The notes under the pieces were generated by a model that saw only the letters and a program-made list of their open reading frames with translations, was not told the origin of the DNA and did no database searches. From JADCGM01 sp943370355 (lineage in GTDB: Bacteria; Pseudomonadota; Alphaproteobacteria; Sphingomonadales; Sphingomonadaceae), in the NCBI GenBank assembly GCA_943370355.1, contig CALRQP020000002.1, forward strand, positions 140,331 to 204,330: a DNA stretch of 64,000 nt, written 5' to 3'. Made by a program: the position numbers and the translations under genes. This document shows positions 36,210-44,608 of the stretch, in pieces. Within the stretch, counting starts at the first letter, position 1; each line of letters begins with the position of its first letter.

Positions 36210-37187
36210 ATGTCTGAGATGTTCTTGCAAAATCCGCTTTCGCGGCGAGCGGCCTTGATCGGAACACCGCTGGCGGCAGCGGCGATGGCTGCGCCTGTCC
36301 TTGGTGCGCCGACGCCGCGCCGGGCCAATTTCGATCCGGCCAGCCCGGCGGATAATCTCCGCACCTACGTCAAGCTGCAGTACAGTCTGATCAAGGAGCA
36401 GGTTCACAGCTATTTCGGTGGCAATATCTATGCACTCGAGGGCGACCTGCCGCCGCGCCTATTGTTCGCGATCGACGGTTATGGCCAAGGCTGGACCGAT
36501 CCCCAGCCCGACGGCAGCTACCGCCTGGCGTGGAAGGAAATTGCCTTCATCAAGGACCCGCTGACCGGTAAAATCCTCGATCGCTGGCACAATCCGCTCA
36601 TCGACGAGGATGTCGATGTGCGGCACATCATGAACCCGGCCGCCAATGCAACGCTCAGAATTCGCGACGAAGGGCCCGATGCCTCGTTCGTGACATCGCA
36701 GATCGACAAGCCGCCCCGCAATCCGAACGGGTCCAACGATTTCATTCTGCCGTGGCAGACGATCGGCGCGCATACGTCGGTCTGGAATGACGTGGTGCTT
36801 GCCATGAAACATACGCTCGATCCCAAGGTCTGGGTACGCGAATCGAGCGGCGAGCGGATCAGCATCGGCGAGTTCTTCCAGCTCGTTGCGCGTACGGATG
36901 AGCTGTTCGACGATCGGCGGAATCAGGTGCCGTACACGGGCTCTTGGGTAAGGATAGCGTCCTGGCATCCCTGGATGCTCATGGGGCAACGCCCGGGGAA
37001 ACTGTTCTACCGCTGCACGACGCAGCGGCTCGCTAGCGCCAACGAACTCCCGGCTCCGTTCCTGTCAGCGCTAGTAACCCGGGCCCCTGAATATCTTGAA
37101 GCCCCGACCGAATGGGGTCCTCGCTACTCAACCTGGAAAAACTTCTTCGCGACCCAGAAGCCCAAGCCACCGAAGTCGCCGCAATGA
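36210..37187 (+). CDS. DUF1838 family protein, Tat-exported (copy 2)
   Basis: A 325-residue protein with a twin-arginine leader (LSRRAALIGTPLAAAAMAAPVLG). The DUF1838 domain covers about residues 45-310: the LFAIDGYGQGW core, a VAYKEIAFIKDP-like strand (here WKEIAFIKDPLTGKILDRWHNPL), DVRHIMNP and the C-terminal SWHPWMLMGQRPGKLFYRCTTQRL. The latter two are shared with the copies at 46956, 52703 and 53760. No catalytic motif of a known enzyme class is evident, but the conserved Trp/His/Asp positions look like a ligand- or metal-binding site. GAGGAG precedes the ATG. Confidence 0.78.
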   Translation: MSEMFLQNPLSRRAALIGTPLAAAAMAAPVLGAPTPRRANFDPASPADNLRTYVKLQYSLIKEQVHSYFGGNIYALEGDLPPRLLFAIDGYGQGWTDPQPDGSYRLAWKEIAFIKDPLTGKILDRWHNPLIDEDVDVRHIMNPAANATLRIRDEGPDASFVTSQIDKPPRNPNGSNDFILPWQTIGAHTSVWNDVVLAMKHTLDPKVWVRESSGERISIGEFFQLVARTDELFDDRRNQVPYTGSWVRIASWHPWMLMGQRPGKLFYRCTTQRLASANELPAPFLSALVTRAPEYLEAPTEWGPRYSTWKNFFATQKPKPPKSPQ

Positions 37188-37227
37188 GCACGCGAGGCAT
37201 GGGCGGCCTCCGCACAGATCATCGATA

Positions 37228-37755
37228 GTGGGCTTCTTCAGCGCAGTTCTGGCGGTTGCCGTGGCAACAAGCGTCCCCGACGAACCGGTCTCACAGGTGC
37301 CCGCAGCCCTTGCCGGACTGGCCATCCATCACGTGCAGATATCTGTCGCTGACGCGGATGCTCTAGCTGCGTGGTATGTCCGCATGCTTGGCTTCCGCAT
37401 TACCAAGCGGGCGATCGCGCCCGGGCTTAAGCTAATCTGGATCGACATTCCCGGCTTCCGCCTCGGCCTTGCCCAAGTCGACGGATCAGTCCGTCCAGCA
37501 TCGGCGAATGTGATCCCGCCTACCGACGTCATGACTCAGGGCTATCGCCAGATTCACTTCAGCATTGCCGATGTCGATTTAGCTTACGCCACTATGACCA
37601 AACTAGGCGCCCGCTTTGTCATGCCGCCGCGCAGCTTCGCAATCACCGGTATTCGCTTGGCAACGTTCGTCGACCCCGAAGGCAATGTGGGCAGCCTTTA
37701 TCAGGACCTTGAACCGGGAAACGCTCTGATCCCGCAAGTGCCCGGTCGCAATTGA
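37228..37755 (+). CDS. VOC-superfamily (glyoxalase/dioxygenase fold) protein
   Basis: A 175-residue protein from a GTG start at 37228. The frame is open further upstream but would overlap the DUF1838 gene with no similarity. Residues 1-25 look like a signal peptide (GFFSAVLAVAVATSV). The VOC domain follows: IHHVQISVADADALAAWYVRMLGF, IDIPGFRLGLAQ, QIHFSIADVDLAYATMTKLGARFVMPP and TFVDPEGNVGSLYQ. His and Glu positions expected for metal binding are present. VOC proteins include isomerases, dioxygenases and resistance proteins. Export and location at the end of the receptor/DUF1838 set suggest action on the same compound. Confidence 0.72.
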   Translation: MGFFSAVLAVAVATSVPDEPVSQVPAALAGLAIHHVQISVADADALAAWYVRMLGFRITKRAIAPGLKLIWIDIPGFRLGLAQVDGSVRPASANVIPPTDVMTQGYRQIHFSIADVDLAYATMTKLGARFVMPPRSFAITGIRLATFVDPEGNVGSLYQDLEPGNALIPQVPGRN

Positions 37756-37801
37756 ATTTGCTTTGGAGATTGAAAATGCGCGAGTGCGACCCGATGGCGG
37801 C

Positions 37802-38770
37802 CTAGTGCAACGATAGTTCATGGCCGACGCCTGCGGCCCGGGCGGAGCGCAGTACGACATCGGCCGCAGCAAGATCCTGTGCGATCACTCCGAGGGACTT
37901 GTAAACAGTGACCGCCTCCACACTGTTACGGCCCGGAACCAGCCCAAGCAGAAGTTCGCCGAGTTCACCGCGGATGTGGCCAAGACTGGCAGCGCCCGCA
38001 GCGATTGCGTTTCTGAGTTCACCGGCCTCCGCCGCCGCGGATGGGCGATAATCGACGTAGAACTCTGCCCGTGTAACAAGCGCAACGTCGGCTTCGGAGG
38101 TCGTTGGGACGGCTGATCCCACCAAGTTTACGTGCGTGCCGGGACGCACGAGCGCGCCCTCCAGAATCGGAGCGGTCGCGCTTGTCGTGGTGCAAATGAT
38201 ATCTGCGCTCGAGACGGCCGCTTGGACAGTGTCCGCGACAGTTGCCGGCAGATCCAGCCTAGCTGCCAGTGCGGCAGCATGACCGGGCGTGCGCCCCCAA
38301 ATACTGACATGCGAGATCGGTCGAACGGCGGCTATGGCGGCAACATGGCGGCGTGCTTGTTCGCCGGTGCCCAAGATAGCGAGCCGTGAGGCGTCCGGTC
38401 GCGCAAGGACGTCGGTTGCGAGCGCCGAGGTTGCAGCTGTGCGTATCGCCGTCAAACTGCCACCCTCGATAATTGCAAGAAGCAATCCCGTGCCGGCATC
38501 AAACAGTTGCAGGATTCCAACGTGGCTCCCGTGCAAGCTGCCGGGTTCGCGGACATATTTCGCCACGGTCTTGACGCCGAAGAGCGGCGGATTCGCGATG
38601 TAGCCGGGCATGACCACCAGTTTGCCAGACGTATCGGGGATCGGAATCACCTCGCGCAGGGGAAGCGCGACTTCGCGTCGCGATACCTGCACCATCGCCC
38701 TTCGCATCGCTTCGATTGCTGCCGGTAAGGGCAGCAGCATCTCCACTTCGGCAGCGCTAAGGATGAGCAT
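37802..38770 (-). CDS. Ornithine cyclodeaminase/mu-crystallin family protein
   Basis: A 322-residue protein from the ATG at 38770. Family signatures are VSRREVALPLREVI, SGKLVVMPGYI, the VKTVAKYVREPGS block, EGGSLTAIRTAATSALATDVLA, the Rossmann loop ILGTGEQARRHVAAI near 125-139 and the NLVGSAVPTTSEAD segment. Members use NAD(P)H on ornithine, alanine or other imino/keto acids, and the true substrate is often not ornithine. Its ATG follows the cupin stop by one base (TAA-C-ATG), so it is the last gene of the minus-strand set hydrolase-cupin-cyclodeaminase that diverges from the LysR gene. Confidence 0.85.
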   Translation of the reverse strand: MLILSAAEVEMLLPLPAAIEAMRRAMVQVSRREVALPLREVIPIPDTSGKLVVMPGYIANPPLFGVKTVAKYVREPGSLHGSHVGILQLFDAGTGLLLAIIEGGSLTAIRTAATSALATDVLARPDASRLAILGTGEQARRHVAAIAAVRPISHVSIWGRTPGHAAALAARLDLPATVADTVQAAVSSADIICTTTSATAPILEGALVRPGTHVNLVGSAVPTTSEADVALVTRAEFYVDYRPSAAAEAGELRNAIAAGAASLGHIRGELGELLLGLVPGRNSVEAVTVYKSLGVIAQDLAAADVVLRSARAAGVGHELSLH

Positions 38771-38771
38771 G

Positions 38772-39275
38772 TTAGTCGTTGCGTTTGGGAGGGACGAACC
38801 GTAACCGGGCCTGCGTCGTGCCGACATCGTCCGGCCGGTCGAATGCCTCAGGCATCGGCCCTCCGGGCGCGCGTGGCCGTCCGATGGCAGCAAACCAGTC
38901 TTCAAGCCCCGGCGGCATGAAAACCCAGAAGATTTGCATGTCCACCTCGCCGGTGTTGACGACCAGGTGGCGGGCATGACGACCGAACAGCACAATGCAG
39001 CCCGGCGTCAGGTCGTGTGTCACATCCTCAATGGTGCAGGTACCGGTACCTGCATGTATGAACAGAAGTTCGTGATTGCGCTGATGGCCGTGCTCGCGGA
39101 CGCTGCATCCGGGCGGCAATATCTGGATCCCTGAGGAGAAGCCGTCGTAAGGCGTGTTTTCGGGGGATAGCGCGACCGACACATGGCCGCGCGATGGTAG
39201 TGGTTGCCACCACGACGGCGCCTCGTCAGGGCGGATAACCGCCGACCATCGGCCAAAATTGGGCTCCTCGCTCAT
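38772..39275 (-). CDS. Cupin domain-containing protein
   Basis: A 167-residue single-domain cupin. The metal-site motif is spread over PGCSVREHGHQRNHELLFIHAGTG (His-x-His and Glu), with a second motif around GCIVLFGRHARHLVVN. Such proteins bind Fe, Mn or Ni and include small dioxygenases, isomerases and sugar- or acid-binding sensors. It overlaps the upstream hydrolase pseudogene by ATGA and is coupled to the cyclodeaminase downstream. The C-terminal extension with PGLEDWFAAIGRPRAPGGPMPEAFDRP may contribute to dimerisation; the substrate is unknown. Confidence 0.75.
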   Translation of the reverse strand: MSEEPNFGRWSAVIRPDEAPSWWQPLPSRGHVSVALSPENTPYDGFSSGIQILPPGCSVREHGHQRNHELLFIHAGTGTCTIEDVTHDLTPGCIVLFGRHARHLVVNTGEVDMQIFWVFMPPGLEDWFAAIGRPRAPGGPMPEAFDRPDDVGTTQARLRFVPPKRND

Positions 39276-40063
39276 GTGGTGAGGAACGAATCGAGGCGGG
39301 CGCGATAATCATCCGGCACCGTCACCGGTGCGAAGTGATTCCCTGTCGGCATTATCTCGAGCCTGGCACCCGGAATGAGCCGCGCCAATTCGCGCGAAAA
39401 AGGCAGCGGCGTGATCGCATCGTCACGCGCACAGATCACCATCGTTTCGGCGGTGATCTCGGAAAGCTGGTCACGAAGGTCGTGAGCGAGCACGGCATCC
39501 ATCCGATCTATTTCGGTGTCCACACCGGCAAAGGCCTCCAGCCGTGTTGCGATCCCCGCCTGCATAGATTCTTAATGGTCCATCGCCCACCAGCCCGGGT
39601 TACCCAGCAGATTGCCCTGCAACAGATAGGCTGCCGGACCGCAATTCAGCAGCACCGATTTGCGAAGCGCGAACAGCTCGCTGAATGCCGGGTGCGGGCC
39701 TGCCCAGCTCGCGGACAGTACCAACCGCCCTACTCGGTGTGGCGCATTGATTGCGATATATTGCGCAATGGCACCGCCCAGAGAATGGCCAACAACATCG
39801 ACGCGCGCGAGCCCAAGCCGGTCCATCAAGGCCAAGGCGTCGTGCGCCATGACCGCGACCGTCGTCCGGAGGTTGGAAGGCAGACTGTCTCCCACGTTGC
39901 GATGATCGAATGAGATACAATCGTAGCGATCGGCGAGATGGTCGATCGTACCAGCCCAGAAATCCGCGCGTCCCCCGAGTCCGACCAGCAGCAACAGCGG
40001 CGGACCCGATCCGCGTCGTACGACGTGCAGGGATGTGTCGTCGAGTTCGATCAGGTTGCTCAT
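39272..40063 (-). pseudogene. Alpha/beta hydrolase interrupted by an in-frame stop
   Basis: The minus-strand frame encodes a typical 263-residue hydrolase. The first 163 codons contain the GLGGRADFW oxyanion region and Ser94 in VGHSLGGA, then a TAA occurs (codon at 39574-39572). The same frame resumes at once and carries the expected Asp (ARDDAITP) and His (TGNHFAP), ending TFLTT-like at 39272 with the stop overlapping the cupin ATG. A single base change (for example from CAA or GAA) would restore it. This is either a true nonsense mutation or a sequencing error. If real, translation of the coupled downstream genes may drop. Confidence 0.8.
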
Positions 40064-40165
40064 GACAGTGCGAGGCAGCGTTGATCAGGGATAGGTTCAG
40101 ACGGTTCCATGATTGCAAGCTGACCGCGTGGTCCATGCATGACAAGTCGTTTTTGAGGCAAACTG

Positions 40166-40184
40166 CATAGACGTGATGCATGGC
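40166..40184. promoter_or_regulatory. Shared 19-bp dyad, copy 1 (CATA-N9-CATG type)
   Basis: This matches 45999-46017 at 16 of 19 positions. It lies between the divergent hydrolase pseudogene and the LysR gene, 37 bases before the LysR ATG, a standard place for a LysR autoregulatory site. The presence of the same element at the other end of the catabolic block suggests one regulator for both. Confidence 0.4.
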
Positions 40185-40220
40185 AGTTGCTGAATGTTAC
40201 AGTCTCGTTATGCTGTCTCG

Positions 40221-41147
40221 ATGGAATTGCGTCACCTTCGTCACTTCGCTGCCGTTGTCGATGCGGGCAACCTGTCCAAGGCGGCCGAACGCGTGTTCAT
40301 CAGCCAGCCCGCCCTTACGCGCAGCATTAAAAATCTCGAGGAGATGGTCGGCGCGATTCTGCTCGAACGGCGGCCGCGGGGCATGGTGCCGACGCCGGCG
40401 GGAGATGCATTATATCGCTATGCCCGGCTCATGCTGAATGAGGCGACGCGGGCACGCGCGGAGGTCAAGGCGGTACAGGCGGGGGCACGTGGCGAACTGG
40501 CCATTGGGTTTGCGGCGATGTTCTCTGATCATATCGTCGACCGGGCTGTCGCGGCCCTTTGCAGCTCGGGCCGCGATGTTGCGCTTACGTTGACCCAGGG
40601 ATTCCTAGAAGAGTTGGTGGATGCTCTGCGAGATGGGCGCCTGGACGTGATTTTTTCCAATCTGTCCAACATGATGCTCCCTGACGATGTCAGCGTCGAA
40701 CCTATTCTGGACGTGAATGCCTATGTCTACGCGGGAGCAACGCATGAACTGGTCGGACAGCGCGGCATAGAAAAGCAGACACTTCTGGGCCAACGGTGGG
40801 CGGTCGTGGACCAACCCCATATGCGCGATTTTCTGGACCACTATTTCTCTGCTGACGGGCTGCCCATGCCCAATTTCGTGGTTCGGACCAATTCGCTCAA
40901 CCTGATCCGTTCGTTGATCGCCAACGGCGGTTTCCTTGGCATTCTTCCCGAACATGTTATCCAGCGCCGCAGCCGGAGCGGCGAGGTCGAACGGATCGAC
41001 GCGCCAGGTTGCCCTGTGGTGCGCAAAGCCGGAATCATCACCCGGAAATCGATGCCAAGCCGGCCGGTGGTCGACATGCTCATCGCCGAACTACGGGCAG
41101 CCTGCGAAGGTGATGCATTTCGCGCATGGGAACCGGCCAGCGATTGA
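40221..41147 (+). CDS. LysR family transcriptional regulator
   Basis: A 308-residue LysR protein from the ATG at 40221 (MELRHLRHFAAVVD), which is the normal start. An ATG nine codons upstream is less typical. The helix-turn-helix spans about residues 4-62 (NLSKAAERVFISQPALTRSIKNLEEMVGAILLERRPRGMVPT). The effector domain from about 90 to 295 is complete. It is divergent from the cupin/cyclodeaminase set and is followed after 75 bases by the PhyH-GMC pair, so it probably controls one or both in response to a pathway compound. Confidence 0.9.
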   Translation: MELRHLRHFAAVVDAGNLSKAAERVFISQPALTRSIKNLEEMVGAILLERRPRGMVPTPAGDALYRYARLMLNEATRARAEVKAVQAGARGELAIGFAAMFSDHIVDRAVAALCSSGRDVALTLTQGFLEELVDALRDGRLDVIFSNLSNMMLPDDVSVEPILDVNAYVYAGATHELVGQRGIEKQTLLGQRWAVVDQPHMRDFLDHYFSADGLPMPNFVVRTNSLNLIRSLIANGGFLGILPEHVIQRRSRSGEVERIDAPGCPVVRKAGIITRKSMPSRPVVDMLIAELRAACEGDAFRAWEPASD

Positions 41148-41184
41148 TTTGTAGCCATGCGCTGACCTGCCGATAACCGGATCA

Positions 41185-41203
41185 GTCACCGATGGGTGGT
41201 GAC
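41185..41203. promoter_or_regulatory. Inverted repeat upstream of the PhyH-GMC pair
   Basis: GTCACC, seven bases, GGTGAC form a perfect 6-bp dyad 19 bases before the PhyH ATG. A single-sided GTCAC repeats at about 41209. The position suits an operator; the binding protein is unknown. Confidence 0.35.
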
Positions 41204-41222
41204 GGTTAGTCACAGGTAATTC

Positions 41223-42164
41223 ATGCCTTTCAATAGTCGCCCTCTGCGTCCCGTAAGTGATGAAGACGCCGCAATTTATGCGCGTGACGGCGTTGTATGC
41301 CTCCGCAGCGTGTTCGACGCGGAATGGCTAAAGTCGATGGAGGGCCCCGCTCGGCGACTCCTGATCGACAAAGTCGATTTTGGCCTGCTCCCGAACAATC
41401 CTGGCCGATATATGGCGCGAACCATCCCCGAATTCCGGCGTTTCATTTTCGAGAGTCCGCTTGGCGAGGCCGCTGCAAAGGTTTTGCGATCATCCTACGC
41501 GCGGTTCTTCTTCGATGAGATATTCGCGAAGGGCCCGCAATCAACCGAAAAGACAATCTGGCACAATGATCGCATGGGCTGGCCGGTCACTTGCGAGACG
41601 ACAATGGTGCCTTCGCTTTGGATTCCATTGACGCAGATCACCAAGGCAAACAGCCTCGAAGTGATCGCAGCGACACAAGACAATGACGAAAAATACTGGT
41701 TGTTCAGTCCAAATGCCCGCAAGATGATCCGCCCGGCCGACAGGGCGTCGCATCCGGATGGTGAGGCGCTGCGCGCCGATCCCGCCTATGCTGGTAGGTT
41801 CTTGACCTGGGACATGGCCGTGGGAGACATGCTCGTCGTGCACCCCCGAGCCTTGCACTATTCGCACGGAAACCCAACCGACGACTGGCGTATCGCGCTA
41901 TCGGTGCGCGTCTTCGGCGATGACGTCCGTTGGTCGCCGCGACCGGACTGTCTTAACATCGCCGGCGTGAGCTTCGATGAAATGATCGAGGGCGAGGTGC
42001 CGGCAGGCGACCTCTTCCCCCTGCTGTGGTCGGTCGATGGCCAGCGTGACGACGATAGCCGTTATCCACGCGGCTTCGCGACAAGTTGGTCAGCGCAACG
42101 TCGCGACGATGTCAACGAATATGAGATATTCGAGAAGCTCAACGTTGCCGACACGCCCGCCTGA
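41223..42164 (+). CDS. Phytanoyl-CoA dioxygenase (PhyH) family protein
   Basis: A 313-residue Fe(II)/2-oxoglutarate-dependent oxygenase. The metal triad is visible as His-x-Asp in WHNDRMGWP near residues 117-119 and the distal His in HYSHGNPTDDWRIALSVR, whose Arg would bind 2-oxoglutarate. The N-terminal DEDAAIYARDGVVCLRSVF is the usual opening of the family. It should hydroxylate an aliphatic or terpenoid-type substrate. The GMC oxidoreductase starts six bases downstream, so the hydroxyl group made here may be oxidised to aldehyde or ketone by it. Confidence 0.85.
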   Translation: MPFNSRPLRPVSDEDAAIYARDGVVCLRSVFDAEWLKSMEGPARRLLIDKVDFGLLPNNPGRYMARTIPEFRRFIFESPLGEAAAKVLRSSYARFFFDEIFAKGPQSTEKTIWHNDRMGWPVTCETTMVPSLWIPLTQITKANSLEVIAATQDNDEKYWLFSPNARKMIRPADRASHPDGEALRADPAYAGRFLTWDMAVGDMLVVHPRALHYSHGNPTDDWRIALSVRVFGDDVRWSPRPDCLNIAGVSFDEMIEGEVPAGDLFPLLWSVDGQRDDDSRYPRGFATSWSAQRRDDVNEYEIFEKLNVADTPA

Positions 42165-42169
42165 CTCAA

Positions 42170-43750
42170 ATGGATAATTTCGATGTCATCGTCGTTGGCG
42201 CAGGGTCGGCGGGCTGTGCGCTCGCCGCCCGTCTGAGTGAGGCGCCGCACCGTCGGGTCTTGCTGCTTGAGGCCGGGGGGGCCGACCGAGACCCCGCTAT
42301 CCATATTCCCGCCGGTGTTGTCCGGCTTATCGGCAATTCCAAAGTCGATTGGGCACATTTGGCCGAACCGGACGCGTCCCGCGCGGGAAAAGTCGACCTT
42401 TGGCCGGCAGGAAAGGTTCTGGGCGGCTCCTCGTCGATCAATGGCATGCTGTTCGTGAGAGGCGCCCGATCAGATTTCGACGGCTGGGCTGCGGCCGGCA
42501 ATCGCGGATGGGGGTATGCCGACCTTCTACCCTACTTCCGGAGAATGGAGACGAGCCCGATCGGAGGGCAATGGCGTGGTCGTTTGGGACCGCTCGAGGT
42601 CGGGCCGCTGCGTACGACCCACCCGCTAGGGCCTGCATTCATCGCCGCTGCAGTGGCCGCAGGCCTGCCAGCCAACTCTGATTATAATGGAGAAAGCCAG
42701 GAGGGCGTTTCCGCACCGCAGGTGACTCAACGCCGTGGTGCCCGCTGGAGCACGGCACGCGCCTACCTGGGGCCAGCCGCAAGACGCGCAAATTTGTCGA
42801 TTGTTACTCGTGCCGAGGTGCAGCGAGTGGTTATCGCGAATGGCCGTGCGAAAGGGGTCGTGTACCGCCGCGGCGATACCGAGCATCAGGCCTATGCCCG
42901 AGAAATCGTAGTTTCCGCAGGTGCATTGGCGAGTCCGAAATTGCTTATGCTTTCGGGCGTGGGTGACGCGGAAGAACTGGCCGCGCACGGCATCGAGATC
43001 CATCATCACGCTCCGGGCGTCGGCCGTAACCTTGGCGAACATCCCAACGCCAACATGAGCTGGAATGTACGGCAGCGGACCTACAATATGGACGCGTCCG
43101 GACCGCGCATGGCGCTTGCTCTTCTGCGTTGGCTATTGAACCGGCGAGGGCCGGCCACGAGCCCATATCCGCACGCCGTCGCGTTCCTGCGATCATCCGC
43201 TGATATCGTCGAGCCCGACATCCAGCTGATGTTCGGGCCATTTGCCTTTGCCTTTTCGCCTGACGGCGTTGTGCCATATCGGCAGCCTGCAGTGACTGTC
43301 GTCGCAGCGCTCAGCTATCCGCGCGCCCGGGGAACGCTACGGTTACGCTCCGCCGATCCACGTGATCGCCCAGTGATCGACCACCAACTGCTCGGTGATC
43401 CTCATGACGTCGAAAGACTGGTCAGCGCATGTCGCTTTGTCCGTACCATCATGGCTCAGCAGCAGATTCTTAGCGCCGTCACCGAGGAGCGACTTCCCGG
43501 TCTCGCTTGTCAAAGTGACGCCGATTGGGAGGACCATCTACGTGCGACAACCTTCCTAGGCTATCACCCCGTCGGAACCTGCGCGATGGGCCCCGACGGT
43601 GTGGTGAATGACCGGCTGCAGGTCCGCGGCATCGCGGGGTTGCGCGTTGCTGATGCCTCGATCATCCCTGCGCCGATTTCCGGCAATACAAATGCTGCGG
43701 CGATCATGATCGGAGAAAAGGCTGCGGACCTGATCTCCGAGGAGATGTGA
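42170..43750 (+). CDS. GMC family FAD-dependent alcohol oxidoreductase
   Basis: A 526-residue GMC enzyme (choline dehydrogenase/alcohol oxidase superfamily). The FAD-binding GAGSAG is at 10-15, followed by LLLEAGG. GMC signature 1 is in GKVLGGSSSINGMLFVRG, and signature 2 in SAGALASPKLLMLSGVG. The active-site His is in GYHPVGTCAMG and the Asn in SGNTNAAAIMIGEKAADLI. It oxidises primary or secondary alcohols, passing electrons to a quinone or O2. It is tightly coupled to the PhyH gene and converges on the isocitrate-lyase-like gene four bases downstream. Confidence 0.92.
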   Translation: MDNFDVIVVGAGSAGCALAARLSEAPHRRVLLLEAGGADRDPAIHIPAGVVRLIGNSKVDWAHLAEPDASRAGKVDLWPAGKVLGGSSSINGMLFVRGARSDFDGWAAAGNRGWGYADLLPYFRRMETSPIGGQWRGRLGPLEVGPLRTTHPLGPAFIAAAVAAGLPANSDYNGESQEGVSAPQVTQRRGARWSTARAYLGPAARRANLSIVTRAEVQRVVIANGRAKGVVYRRGDTEHQAYAREIVVSAGALASPKLLMLSGVGDAEELAAHGIEIHHHAPGVGRNLGEHPNANMSWNVRQRTYNMDASGPRMALALLRWLLNRRGPATSPYPHAVAFLRSSADIVEPDIQLMFGPFAFAFSPDGVVPYRQPAVTVVAALSYPRARGTLRLRSADPRDRPVIDHQLLGDPHDVERLVSACRFVRTIMAQQQILSAVTEERLPGLACQSDADWEDHLRATTFLGYHPVGTCAMGPDGVVNDRLQVRGIAGLRVADASIIPAPISGNTNAAAIMIGEKAADLISEEM

Positions 43751-43753
43751 CTG

Positions 43754-44608
43754 CTAGGCCCAGCGTTTCGCGTCTTCCGCCAAGGCCGGCGCGCCGACCA
43801 GCTGAGCCATCTCCGGTGCGAGCAACATGCCGTCCCGCATGGACAGCGTCGATCCAGCGGCACGGGCTTGGGTGAGCATTCCCGAAACGGCTCGCGCCAT
43901 CGTCTGCACAACCGCACCGGCGAACAACGCCACCTTGAAGCCCATCGGTGCCAGCTCATCGACGCTACGATATGGCGATGGGCCGCCTTCCAGCAGATTG
44001 TGGATTAGCGGCACACGATGCGCAAAGGCCTTCGCAAGTGTCGCGGCATCTGCTGGGTTGGAGACCCCTTCGGCAAGCAGAAGATCGCAGCCGGCATCGA
44101 CGTACGCGTAACACCGATCCATGGTCTCGGTGAACGCGACCGATGGCTGCGCATCGGATCGCGCCGATATCAGCAGTTGTTCCGATTTGCGCGCGTCCTG
44201 CGCAGCCTTAATTCGACCAACCATCTCGCTGATCGGGACCAATGGTCGCGACTGTAACGCGGACATCGGCTTCAGGCTGACTTGGTCTTCAATCTGGACG
44301 GCTGATGCCCCTGCGCGTTCGAGCAGGCGGACCGTGCGCTGCAGGTTGACTGCATTTCCATAGCCGCTGTCACCGTCCACTAGAATCGGAATATCGACAC
44401 GATCGGCGATGCGGGCACAGGCATCGGCCAACTCCGTCACCGTGAGCAAGCCGGCATCAGGCCGACCCAGCCGGGCATAGGATAGCGAGGCCCCCGACAG
44501 GAAAACGGCTGGAAAGCCAGCCTTCGCGACCAGCAACGCCGAAAGCCCGTCATACGCGCCGGGGACCATAAGCATGCCGGGGGATTCGAGCAGTGATTTT
44601 AACATCAT
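43754..44608 (-). CDS. Isocitrate lyase/PEP mutase superfamily protein
   Basis: A 284-residue TIM-barrel protein. PGAYDGLSALLVAKAGFPAVFLSGASLSYARLG and the metal loop VDGDSGYGN are typical. The catalytic K(K/R)CGH loop of isocitrate and methylisocitrate lyases is replaced by VSLKPMSAL, so the cysteine base is missing and it is not a standard lyase. Related enzymes without the cysteine include oxaloacetate decarboxylases and carboxyvinyl-carboxyphosphonate-type C-C cleaving enzymes. The Glu-Asp pair (QIEDQ) for Mg2+ is kept. Its ATG overlaps the MFS stop (ATGA), so transporter and enzyme are made together and the transported acid may be its substrate or precursor. Confidence 0.82.
   Translation of the reverse strand: MMLKSLLESPGMLMVPGAYDGLSALLVAKAGFPAVFLSGASLSYARLGRPDAGLLTVTELADACARIADRVDIPILVDGDSGYGNAVNLQRTVRLLERAGASAVQIEDQVSLKPMSALQSRPLVPISEMVGRIKAAQDARKSEQLLISARSDAQPSVAFTETMDRCYAYVDAGCDLLLAEGVSNPADAATLAKAFAHRVPLIHNLLEGGPSPYRSVDELAPMGFKVALFAGAVVQTMARAVSGMLTQARAAGSTLSMRDGMLLAPEMAQLVGAPALAEDAKRWA

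Noticed and set aside
39272..40063. Two separate small genes instead of one interrupted hydrolase
   Set aside because: Both pieces are in the same frame, separated by one TAA and two codons, and together supply exactly one catalytic triad.
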